From JBBATK01 sp040398805 (GTDB taxonomy: Bacteria > Bacteroidota > Ignavibacteria > Kapaibacteriales > NICIL-2), in the NCBI GenBank assembly GCA_040398805.1, contig JBBATK010000011.1:25705-89704 (forward strand): a stretch of 64,000 nucleotides of DNA. Direction: 5' to 3'. Below, in pieces: positions 1 through 6,978 of this stretch. Every line of letters begins with the position of its first letter. Position 1 is the first letter of the stretch. The notes beneath the pieces are model-generated. The model was not told where the DNA came from, ran no database searches, and was given only the letters and a program-made list of their open reading frames with translations. Made by a program: the position numbers and the translations under genes.

Positions 1-970
1 CGGCATGGTGGGTATGTACGAGGACGTTGAAATTGAAAAGAGCAATATCCTCATGATGGGTCCCACAGGAACCGGCAAGACCCTCCTTGCCCAGACCCTC
101 GCCCGCATCCTCGATGTCCCCTTCGCCATCGCCGACGCAACGACGGTGACGGAGTCCGGATACGTCGGCGACGACGTGGAGAGTATCATCGTCAATCTCG
201 TACAGAATGCGGACTTCGACGTAGCTCGTGCAGAGCTCGGAATCATCTACATCGATGAAATCGACAAGATCACCCGCAAAGGCGATAGCGCCAGCATCAC
301 CCGCGATGTGAGCGGAGAGGGAGTACAGCAAGGACTTCTCAAACTCCTCGAGGGTACCGTTGCCGGTGTGCCGCCTCGCGGCGGACGCAAACACCCCGAG
401 CAACCACTCTTGCATGTGAATACGAAAAACATCCTCTTCATTTGCGGTGGGGCGTTCGACGGACTGGAAAAGATCATCGCACGTCGCATGAAGGCGGCTA
501 CCATAGGCTTCCACACGGCAGCCGAAGAAATCGTCGAAGAAACCTATGAACTGTTCCGTCATGCCGAACCGGACGACCTCAACAAGTTCGGCTTCATCCC
601 CGAGTTCGTCGGCCGGATGCCTGTTTTCGCACCCCTTCAACCCCTGGATGACGACGCCATGCTCAGCATCCTTACTCTGCCGAAAAACGCCATAACGAAG
701 CAGTATGAGAAGCTGTTCTACATGGAAGGCGTAGAGTTGGAGTTCGAAGAAGCGGCGCTGCGCGAAGTGGTAGCCCTTGCAAAGGGTAGGAAGACCGGTG
801 CGCGCGGATTGCGATCCATTATGGAAACAGCCATGCTTCCAATCATGTACACGCTTCCCGGACAGGATGATCTGCGGCGCGTGATCATCACGGCGGCGTG
901 CATCCGTGGCGAGGGCGACCCCACGTATGTCCGCACAAAGAAGCGTCGCGGTATAGCCGACGCCGCATAG
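1..970 (+). CDS. clpX: ATP-dependent Clp protease ATP-binding subunit ClpX (5' end outside window)
   Basis: AAA+ unfoldase that recognises tagged proteins, unfolds them with ATP and threads them into the ClpP peptidase chamber. The visible 323 codons carry Walker A (GPTGTGKT), the GYVG pore loop, Walker B (YIDEID), the second substrate loop (GGRKHPEQ) and the sensor-2 region (GARGLRS), all in ClpX order and spacing. The frame is open to the left edge, so the N-terminal zinc-binding domain and the first part of the AAA module lie outside the window; the first ATG at position 5 is internal, not a start. A strong hairpin follows the stop codon and separates it from the convergent OsmC-family gene. 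Nothing looks damaged in the visible part. Confidence 0.96.
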   Translation, partial: GMVGMYEDVEIEKSNILMMGPTGTGKTLLAQTLARILDVPFAIADATTVTESGYVGDDVESIIVNLVQNADFDVARAELGIIYIDEIDKITRKGDSASITRDVSGEGVQQGLLKLLEGTVAGVPPRGGRKHPEQPLLHVNTKNILFICGGAFDGLEKIIARRMKAATIGFHTAAEEIVEETYELFRHAEPDDLNKFGFIPEFVGRMPVFAPLQPLDDDAMLSILTLPKNAITKQYEKLFYMEGVELEFEEAALREVVALAKGRKTGARGLRSIMETAMLPIMYTLPGQDDLRRVIITAACIRGEGDPTYVRTKKRRGIADAA

Positions 971-988
971 AAGGGCACATCCTTTGGC

Positions 989-1011
989 GGTGTCCTCATG
1001 GTGAGGACGCC
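989..1011. terminator. Hairpin between convergent clpX and osmC-like genes
   Basis: GGTGTCCTC pairs with GAGGACGCC (one G-U pair) around an ATGGT loop, a 9-bp stem sitting between two convergent stop codons. No long T run follows on either strand, so it may be a weak bidirectional terminator or a 3'-end stabiliser. Confidence 0.5.
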
Positions 1012-1041
1012 CTGTCGGATTGACCGGTCCTGAACTCTCGG

Positions 1042-1455
1042 TCAGGCGGCCACCACTTCCCACGCGATCGTGATATCGATACTCGGCGAAAGACTCTCCT
1101 TGACGGGGCATGTCTCCGCTGCCTGATGCAGGACACCCACTTGCTCCACCGTGTATTCGTCATGAAGACGGATGACGACCGGCAAAGCACCTATCCTTCG
1201 CGTCGGTACGGCCGTCATCACCTTCGTCACCTGCGCTTCGCACCATCCCAATTCGAACCCGCGCTTCTTCGCAGCTATACCCATGGTCGTGACCATGCAG
1301 GAGAGCAACGACGTCGCGCACAAATCCGTCGGAGAGAACGTGGTGCCGTTGCCGAAGTTGTCCTTCGGGGCATCCGTGCTGATGACCGACCCCGAGGGTT
1401 CGTGCGTGCACAAGCATGATAGCGAACCCTTGTAATCGACTCGAATGGAAATCAT
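1042..1455 (-). CDS. OsmC/Ohr-family protein
   Basis: A 137-residue member of the OsmC/Ohr superfamily of thiol-dependent peroxidases or hydroperoxide reductases. The two family cysteines are present, C53 in LLSCMVTTMG and C116 in ETCPVKES, the pair that reduces organic peroxides in characterised members. I start at 1455 (MISIRV) because the family fold begins directly there and a matching promoter element lies 28 nt upstream; an in-frame ATG ten codons earlier (1485) would overlap that element. It is divergent from the TonB receptor at 1723, so the two share a 267-bp regulatory region. It resembles the YhfA/OsmC branch rather than classical Ohr, but subfamily cannot be decided by eye. Confidence 0.9.
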   Translation of the reverse strand: MISIRVDYKGSLSCLCTHEPSGSVISTDAPKDNFGNGTTFSPTDLCATSLLSCMVTTMGIAAKKRGFELGWCEAQVTKVMTAVPTRRIGALPVVIRLHDEYTVEQVGVLHQAAETCPVKESLSPSIDITIAWEVVAA

Positions 1456-1482
1456 GGGATATTCTCGTGGTGAGTGTGGCGT

Positions 1483-1490
1483 CAAATCTA
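1483..1490 (-). promoter_or_regulatory. TAnnTTTG promoter element of the osmC-like gene
   Basis: On the minus strand this reads TAGATTTG, an exact match to the Bacteroidota -7 consensus TAnnTTTG. Transcription would start near 1477, giving a leader of about 22 nt. I see no good -33 TTG at the normal spacing. Confidence 0.5.
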
Positions 1491-1626
1491 CCTATACTGA
1501 TGATTCCGCGTGTCTCACCGTGTCATGTGCCGTCGATCGTGCCTCAGCTCCAGAGTAACTCACGAGTCGGCTGGGTGTGAAAGTGAGGAGCTCTCGTGAA
1601 GATTTCGTAACAAAAACGTTTGATTC

Positions 1627-1670
1627 TTGTCAGTATCGGGGTTTCTTGCTAATTTGGACAGAATCCAAAT
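1627..1670 (+). promoter_or_regulatory. Promoter with overlapping 19-bp palindromic operator before the TonB receptor
   Basis: TTGTCA (1627-1632) and TAATTTGG (1650-1657) are spaced as a sigma-70-like promoter (17 nt) and equally as a Bacteroidota TTG-N20-TAnnTTkG promoter. A perfect inverted repeat, ATTTGGA-CAGAA-TCCAAAT (1652-1670), overlaps the -10/-7 element and the presumed start site, the expected geometry for a repressor. Candidate repressors are Fur/DtxR-type iron regulators or the MarR protein at 4067-4564; the sequence alone does not decide. Confidence 0.6.
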
Positions 1671-1683
1671 AAGACAGGCATGA

Positions 1684-1703
1684 GGATGCTCGGAAAAGCA
1701 TCC
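1684..1703 (+). other. Perfect hairpin in the 5' leader of the TonB receptor mRNA
   Basis: GGATGCT and AGCATCC form a 7-bp stem around a CGGAAA loop, 20 nt before the chosen start codon and downstream of the predicted transcription start. It could shield the ribosome site or stabilise the mRNA. No T tract follows, so it is not an obvious attenuator. Confidence 0.4.
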
Positions 1704-1722
1704 GGAACGTGCACCACCGACC

Positions 1723-4053
1723 ATGGTCGACATGTCCCGACAATCACGAAATACTGCTTTCACTGAAACGAAGGGCAAATCCCGACTGCTTCACGGTGCA
1801 TGGTGCCCGCGACCGTTGCGTTTGGCATGTATGCTCATGTGTCTTCTTCACGTGGATGTGCTCGCCGAGGAAGCCGAGGAAGTTGTCCGCGATTCTGTCG
1901 CCGCCATGCAGGAGGTGATGATTGTCGGCTTCCGCGAACGGACGGTTCCGGGTGCAGGAACATATATCAACAACGAGGTGTTGAAAGAACTGAATCAGCC
2001 GGATGTGAATAAGGTTCTACGCACGGTGGCCGGCGTGAACGTGCGGGATGAGGAGGGGTTCGGTTTGCGCCCGAACATCGGGTTACGCGGTACGCCCGTG
2101 AACCGCTGTGCGAAAATCACGTTGATGGAGGATGATGTCCTGATCGCTCCTGCCCCATATACCGATCCCTCGGCGTACTACTTTCCCACACTCTCACGCA
2201 TGGAGGGTATAGAAGTTCTCAAAGGGTCCAGTCAGATCCAGCACGGACCCTACACGATCGGTGGCGCGTTGAATCTCCTGACGACACCGATTCCCGTGCA
2301 TTTTCGCGCGCTTGGCGAACTGTCGTACGGAAGCTTCGGCACCAATCGCCAGCGGGTGCTTGTGGGCGCCGGTGGTGAGAGCCTTGATTACTTGTTGGAA
2401 GCCGATCGCATTGCAAGTGCAGGATTCAAGGAGCTCGATAACGGAGCGAATACGGGATTCGACCGGCGCGATGTGATGGCGAAACTCCGATGGCACACGG
2501 CTGACAACGCACCTACACAACAATCGTTGACATTGAAAGTGGTGCGATCGACCGAGGACGGTAACGAGTCGTATCTGGGATTGACGTACAAGGACTACCT
2601 AGACCGTCCCACACGTCGCTATGCGGCGACGCAGAAGGACAAGCTAATGCTTGGACACACGCACGTCGCTCTCAGTCATTCCATTACCGCCACTCCTGGG
2701 TTGAGTTTGCGTACGACCATTTATCATACGCGGACGTTTCGTGATTGGTCCCGGGTCAACTCCATAAACGGTAAGAATGTGATGGCCGTAGTATCAGACC
2801 CCGTGACCCTGGCCAACGAGTACTCGGTGATGACGGGGAGTGCCTCGGGCGCTGTGGAGTTTCAAAGTGCGGTAAGAACATACATCTCACAAGGCGTCCA
2901 GTCATCAGCCGAGTACACTGTCGCCATGGGCGATTATGTCCATCGAATCAAAGGAGGCGTCCGATATCATTACGATGATGCGGACCGATTCAATACGCTG
3001 TCCTCGTATACCATGAGCTACGGAATCATGACGTTCGATTCCACCAAATCGAAGGGGAGTCTTGAGAACCAGTTCCGCTCTGCTCATACCGCCGCGGCGT
3101 ATCTCATGTATTCGATGACCATTGGTTCGTTGACCGTCATGCCGGGCGTTCGTTGGGAAAAAATCGGACTTTCATTGAGAAACTACGGCACGTTTGACCC
3201 CGAACGTCGTGGCACATCATCAACAACGGCATCCAACGATCTCTCTGTCATTTTGCCCGGCATCGGCGTTACCTACGATCACAGCGAGAACCTGACGCTG
3301 TTCGCAGGTATCCATAAGGGATTCTCACCACCCGGGATGCCTGGTGTCGTCACGAACGGAGTTCAAGCGGTTTCCGAGACGGCGATCAATTACGAACTTG
3401 GTGTCAAATTCGGAACTTCAGCAGGAGCCCACGCTGAGGCCGTTGTGTTCCTGAATGACTATGCCAGCATCCTCGGCTCGGACAACGTGTCCGGTGGAGG
3501 TTTCGGAACCGGAAACATCTATAATGCCGGCGCTGCACTGACGAAGGGCGTGGAGATAGGCGGAGGATACGACCTACCGCTGTCCGTGCTCTCGACGGAT
3601 GTCGTCATGCCGGTGACGATGACGTACACGTTCACGGATGCGCGGTTCAGTCAGCAGTTCCAAAGCGCCGGCGGAGACTGGGGGACAGGGGTCATTCAGG
3701 ACGGCGATGTGATACCGTTCATCGCACCGCATCAGCTGTCGACGAGTGTCGGACTCCGCACCTCGACTTTGAGCGTGCTCCTTACCGCACGGTATACAGG
3801 TGCAACGGGAACGAAGCCCCGGCAAGGGACAGTAATCCTTCCCGCCGCGACAACGTCGTACAATGATATCAATACGCTTCCGGCGTTCTGGCAGGCCGAT
3901 CTCTCGGCAAGCGTGAAGATCATCGATCGGGTTTCCGTGCTTGCCACAGCGAACAACCTCACGAATACCATGGCGGTCGTCGCCAATCTCCCTCAAGGAT
4001 TCCGTCCGCCCATGCCTCGTAGCTTCATGCTCGGGATGAAGTGCGAGTGGTGA
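1723..4053 (+). CDS. FecA-like TonB-dependent outer-membrane receptor
   Basis: A 776-residue TonB-dependent receptor that should import a bound metal chelate across the outer membrane using TonB/ExbBD energy. After a signal-like hydrophobic stretch (around residues 31-48) comes a plug domain (about 65-180), with IGLRG, EVLKG and GPYTIGGALN motifs, then a beta-barrel ending in an aromatic residue (W). The plug motif around PNIGLRG and the absence of a carboxypeptidase-regulatory domain resemble the iron(III) dicitrate receptor group; the substrate is inference. The start is uncertain: ATGs at 1723 and 1732 are possible and no Shine-Dalgarno is evident. The gene converges on the MarR gene with a 13-nt gap. 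The palindromic promoter suggests tight repression, as for iron receptors. Confidence 0.88.
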   Translation: MVDMSRQSRNTAFTETKGKSRLLHGAWCPRPLRLACMLMCLLHVDVLAEEAEEVVRDSVAAMQEVMIVGFRERTVPGAGTYINNEVLKELNQPDVNKVLRTVAGVNVRDEEGFGLRPNIGLRGTPVNRCAKITLMEDDVLIAPAPYTDPSAYYFPTLSRMEGIEVLKGSSQIQHGPYTIGGALNLLTTPIPVHFRALGELSYGSFGTNRQRVLVGAGGESLDYLLEADRIASAGFKELDNGANTGFDRRDVMAKLRWHTADNAPTQQSLTLKVVRSTEDGNESYLGLTYKDYLDRPTRRYAATQKDKLMLGHTHVALSHSITATPGLSLRTTIYHTRTFRDWSRVNSINGKNVMAVVSDPVTLANEYSVMTGSASGAVEFQSAVRTYISQGVQSSAEYTVAMGDYVHRIKGGVRYHYDDADRFNTLSSYTMSYGIMTFDSTKSKGSLENQFRSAHTAAAYLMYSMTIGSLTVMPGVRWEKIGLSLRNYGTFDPERRGTSSTTASNDLSVILPGIGVTYDHSENLTLFAGIHKGFSPPGMPGVVTNGVQAVSETAINYELGVKFGTSAGAHAEAVVFLNDYASILGSDNVSGGGFGTGNIYNAGAALTKGVEIGGGYDLPLSVLSTDVVMPVTMTYTFTDARFSQQFQSAGGDWGTGVIQDGDVIPFIAPHQLSTSVGLRTSTLSVLLTARYTGATGTKPRQGTVILPAATTSYNDINTLPAFWQADLSASVKIIDRVSVLATANNLTNTMAVVANLPQGFRPPMPRSFMLGMKCEW

Positions 4054-4066
4054 TCTGTGAGGAGCC

Positions 4067-4564
4067 TCAGCCCGTCGAGTCGTTGCGGTTATCGTCCAAT
4101 CGAGGCATTTCCACGGCTGTGAGACGAACGCACATGGCGGAGAAGTCCTGCATCTCTTGGTGAGTGAACGCCTCGGTAAGAGCCATCATCAGGGTGCGGA
4201 ACCGTTTGTCTATCTCGCCCAGGGTCCGGCGTCCCTCCTCCGTTATCGCGTGCAAAGCAACACGCCGGTCGGTATCGGCCGCTCGTCGTGTCACATATCC
4301 GTGTTTGATCATGGTGTTGATCGATCGCGTGACGTCGACGCTTTTCTCCACGATCGCCTGCACCAGATCCGAGTGGGTGAGCTCTTTTTTGCCCGAGTGG
4401 TGGAGAACGCGCAAGAGGTTGTACTGTGCGCCCGTCAGACCGAACGGACTGCATGCCTCGTCGAGCTTGGCCTTGATGAACGCGTTGGCCGTGCTGAGAT
4501 TGATGATGAGATCCACGACCGGGTTCCGAGGACGGCCGGGTGTTTCTTCGCCGGATGTTGACAT
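4067..4564 (-). CDS. MarR-family transcriptional regulator
   Basis: A 165-residue winged-helix repressor of the MarR type. The DNA-recognition region (TQAIVEKSVDVTRSINTMIKH-like segment) and the wing with the family signature DTDRR are present, flanked by dimerisation helices. I start at 4564 (MSTSGEE), which has a GGAAGGTG Shine-Dalgarno 5-12 nt upstream; the longer frame to 4627 lacks one. It lies tail-to-tail with the TonB receptor and head-to-head with the TolB-like gene at 4654; MarR proteins commonly repress their own divergent intergenic region. The ligand is unknown; co-location with an OsmC-type peroxidase fits an oxidant or phenolic signal but this is inference. Confidence 0.9.
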   Translation of the reverse strand: MSTSGEETPGRPRNPVVDLIINLSTANAFIKAKLDEACSPFGLTGAQYNLLRVLHHSGKKELTHSDLVQAIVEKSVDVTRSINTMIKHGYVTRRAADTDRRVALHAITEEGRRTLGEIDKRFRTLMMALTEAFTHQEMQDFSAMCVRLTAVEMPRLDDNRNDSTG

Positions 4565-4578
4565 GACTTCACCTTCCG

Positions 4579-4607
4579 TTGTGTTCCTGACAAAGCTCGT
4601 ATTTTTG
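4579..4607 (+). promoter_or_regulatory. Promoter of the TolB-like gene, possible MarR site
   Basis: TTG (4579-4581), 18 nt, then TATTTTTG (4600-4607), an exact TAnnTTTG match, 46 nt before the ATG at 4654. The imperfect dyad TTGT-N7-ACAA (4579-4593) covers the -33 element and could be the operator of the divergently transcribed MarR gene. Confidence 0.55.
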
Positions 4608-4653
4608 ACGACATGACAACATAGCAAAGCACCACCACATCTTCACTACCGCC

Positions 4654-5706
4654 ATGTCCATCCGCTGTTTTTCCCTTATCTGCCTCGTGCTCGCGATTCA
4701 TCAAGCCCCGCTGGCGGCACAAAGCGTGCGTATCGCCGACTCCTTGCTGAACGGTCGGGAGAAACATCTCAGAAACCTCCGACAATTGACCAAGAGCGGT
4801 GAGAATGCGGAGGCATATCTCTCGTTCGACGAAAAGCGACTGGTGTACCAAGCGCACGTGGGCGATTCCGCCTGCGATCAGATCTATACCATGAAGCTGG
4901 ATGGCTCTCGGAACCGACTGGTGAGCACAGGCAAAGGGCGCACGACCTGCGCATACTATTTGCCGAACGGCAGTATCATCTATGCAAGCACCCATGCGGC
5001 CTCTGCGCAATGTCCCGCCAAGCCCGACATGTCCAAGGGATACGTGTGGCCGTTGTATTCCGACTACGACATCTACGAATGCAAGCCCGACGGCTCGGGC
5101 GTGAAGCCCATCGTTAGCGGTCCGGGATACGACGCCGAGGCGACGGTGAGTCCGCGAGGGAACCGCATCGTGTTCACGTCCACCCGTGATGGCGATATCG
5201 AGCTGTACTCATGCGACCTCAAAGGCAAGGATGTGAAGCGCCTGACGAACCATTTCGGATACGACGGCGGGGCTTTCTTCAGCAACGACGGTAAGAGAAT
5301 CGTCTTCCGTGCATCGTCGCCCAAGGGTAAGGACTCCGTCGAATTCTCCGATCTCTTGCGTCAGAACCTTGTGCGTCCGCGCGCCCTCGACATCTATGTG
5401 ATGAACGCCGACGGCACGGAACGTAAGCAATTGACCAACAATGGCAAGGCGAACTTCGCCCCCTTCTTTCATCCGGACGGCAAGCGCATCATCTTCAGCT
5501 CGAACATGGGCGATTCCAAGGGTCGGAACTTCGACCTCTGGATGATCAACATCGATGGGACGGGGCTTGAGCAGATAACCTTCTACGAGCAGTTCGACGG
5601 TTTTCCCATGTTCACCCGCGATGGTAAGAAACTGGTTTTCTGTTCCAATCGCTTCAATTCCCAGCCCGGCGATACCAATGTTTTTGTCTGCGACTGGGTA
5701 GACTAA
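4654..5706 (+). CDS. Exported TolB-like (PD40/WD40-like) beta-propeller protein
   Basis: A 350-residue protein with a signal peptide (hydrophobic to about residue 21, cleavage near AAQ-S) and repeated PD40 blades: the pattern S-P-x-G-x-x-I-V-F-x-S-x-R-D-G-x-x-x-L-Y occurs several times, e.g. near VSPRGNRIVF, FSNDGKRIVF, FHPDGKRIIF and FTRDGKKLVF. Such propellers are periplasmic or surface scaffolds; TolB itself pairs with Pal, but no tol or pal gene is near. Cysteines recur in the N-terminal half (for example SACDQ, TTCAY, YECKP, YSCDL), consistent with disulfides in an exported protein. Function beyond a propeller scaffold cannot be given. Confidence 0.85.
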   Translation: MSIRCFSLICLVLAIHQAPLAAQSVRIADSLLNGREKHLRNLRQLTKSGENAEAYLSFDEKRLVYQAHVGDSACDQIYTMKLDGSRNRLVSTGKGRTTCAYYLPNGSIIYASTHAASAQCPAKPDMSKGYVWPLYSDYDIYECKPDGSGVKPIVSGPGYDAEATVSPRGNRIVFTSTRDGDIELYSCDLKGKDVKRLTNHFGYDGGAFFSNDGKRIVFRASSPKGKDSVEFSDLLRQNLVRPRALDIYVMNADGTERKQLTNNGKANFAPFFHPDGKRIIFSSNMGDSKGRNFDLWMINIDGTGLEQITFYEQFDGFPMFTRDGKKLVFCSNRFNSQPGDTNVFVCDWVD

Positions 5707-5738
5707 GAATCAGCGGAATACGTCGGTCGCATGGGGTC

Positions 5739-5769
5739 TTTGAAGGTGAATGCCCCCATCGTATTTTCG
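5739..5769 (+). promoter_or_regulatory. Promoter of paaA
   Basis: TTTG (5739-5742), exactly 19 nt, then TATTTTCG (5762-5769), the same spacing as the rplU promoter at 38169-38199. Seven of eight positions match TAnnTTTG. The predicted leader is about 68 nt and ends in GGAGATCAAGGT before the ATG. Confidence 0.55.
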
Positions 5770-5842
5770 CCGGTCGGTTCACCGCTTGGTTCCATCGGCA
5801 CATTGCCGATACCTCTACAACGTAACAATCGGAGATCAAGGT

Positions 5843-6829
5843 ATGTACGGAAATGTCAGCATCATCGACAAGCCGACCGGCGATAACCGGTACGACGAGG
5901 ATCCGATCCTCCTTGCAGAGTTTCAAGACAAGATCGATCGCGGAGAGAAAATCGAACCGCAGGATTGGATGCCGCGCGAATATCGCCGTCAGCTTATCCG
6001 CATGATCGAACAGCATGCGCACTCCGAGATCATCGGCGCGTTGCCCGAAGGAACATGGATCACCCGCGCGCCGGGATTCCGACGTCGCATGGCACTGCTC
6101 TCCAAGGTGCAGGACGAAATCGGCCACGGACACTTGCTGTATTCGGCGGCGGAAACCTTGGGCAAGCCGCGTGAGCAGATGCTTAACGACCTTCTCGTAG
6201 GAAAATCGAAATACTGCAACATCTTCAACTATCCCGCAGTCACGTGGGCTGATACCGCGGTCATCGCGTGGCTGGTGGATGCTGCCGCCATCATCAATCA
6301 GGTGATCAATTCCAAGGGGTCGTACGGACCGTACTGCCGCGCTCTCGAGCGCATCTGCACGGAGGAGTCCTTCCACCTGAAATACGGTCACGATAACGTG
6401 GTGACGCTTGCTACGGGAACACCGGTACAGCGCGAAATGGTCCAAGCCGCTCTCAACCGCTGGTGGCGCCCGCTCATGCACTTCTTCGGTCCGCCGGACG
6501 TGATGAGCGAGCATACGAAAATCCTCATGCGATGGAAAGTGAAGATGGCGACCAACGACGACATGCGACAGCAGTTCTTCGACAGCTATGTGCCGAAGAT
6601 CTGGGAATTGGGTCTGACCATTCCCGATCCCGAGTTGCGCAAGAACGAGGAAACCGGTGTTTGGGAATTCGGCGATCCGGATTGGGACGAATTCTACCGT
6701 GTCATCGCGGGCAACGGACCGTGCAACGCCGAGCGTCTGGCTGTTCGCAAATGGGTCGAAGAAAGCGGTGCTTGGGTCCGTAAGGCAGTCCTGAAGCCCG
6801 ATGCACGCTACGTTGTGCCGCTGTCATAA
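5843..6829 (+). CDS. paaA: 1,2-phenylacetyl-CoA epoxidase subunit PaaA-like
   Basis: A 328-residue ferritin-like di-iron protein closely resembling PaaA, the catalytic subunit of the ring 1,2-phenylacetyl-CoA epoxidase that opens the aerobic phenylacetate pathway. Shared blocks include IEPQDWMP, HAHSEI, PEGTWITRAP, KVQDEIGHG, YSAAETLG and YGPYCRA. Likely iron ligands are E62, E92/H95 (DEIGH) and E175/H178 (EESFH). I start at 5843 (MYGNVS), preceded by GGAGATCAAGGT, rather than an upstream in-frame ATG at 5750. Its N terminus is about 20 residues longer than the E. coli enzyme. No paaB, C, D or E lies on either side, although PaaA normally needs PaaC and an electron-transfer partner, so either the partners are elsewhere or this is a relative with another substrate. 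Confidence 0.92.
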   Translation: MYGNVSIIDKPTGDNRYDEDPILLAEFQDKIDRGEKIEPQDWMPREYRRQLIRMIEQHAHSEIIGALPEGTWITRAPGFRRRMALLSKVQDEIGHGHLLYSAAETLGKPREQMLNDLLVGKSKYCNIFNYPAVTWADTAVIAWLVDAAAIINQVINSKGSYGPYCRALERICTEESFHLKYGHDNVVTLATGTPVQREMVQAALNRWWRPLMHFFGPPDVMSEHTKILMRWKVKMATNDDMRQQFFDSYVPKIWELGLTIPDPELRKNEETGVWEFGDPDWDEFYRVIAGNGPCNAERLAVRKWVEESGAWVRKAVLKPDARYVVPLS

Positions 6830-6894
6830 AGACGTGATCGCGTCCGTCTTGCACGGAAGATCAGGAAGCGGTTTCGATCGGCGCAGCGACGAAC

Positions 6895-6930
6895 GTTCTG
6901 AAAAGAAAAAAGGTTCTGAAAAGAAAAGGG
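6895..6930 (+). repeat. Tandem 18-bp repeat, A-rich
   Basis: Two adjacent copies (6895-6912 and 6913-6930) of an 18-bp unit beginning GTTCTGAAAAGAAAA, with two mismatches. The A-rich copies become a U-rich stretch for transcripts coming from the right, next to the terminator stem. Confidence 0.8.
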
Positions 6931-6956
6931 ATACCGTGAACGGTATCCCTTTTTTC
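6928..6956. terminator. Bidirectional Rho-independent terminator
   Basis: GGGATACCG-TGAA-CGGTATCCC is a perfect 9-bp stem with a 4-nt loop, followed by T6 on the plus strand and by the complement of an A-rich stretch on the minus strand. It serves both paaA (plus) and the giant metalloprotease (minus). Confidence 0.9.
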
Positions 6957-6978
6957 TTGACGTTTCCGCGGTTAGCGG

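Noticed and set aside
6895..6930. The 18-bp tandem repeat as a mobile-element or CRISPR trace.
   Set aside because: Only two copies, A-rich, beside a terminator; best explained as local slippage.
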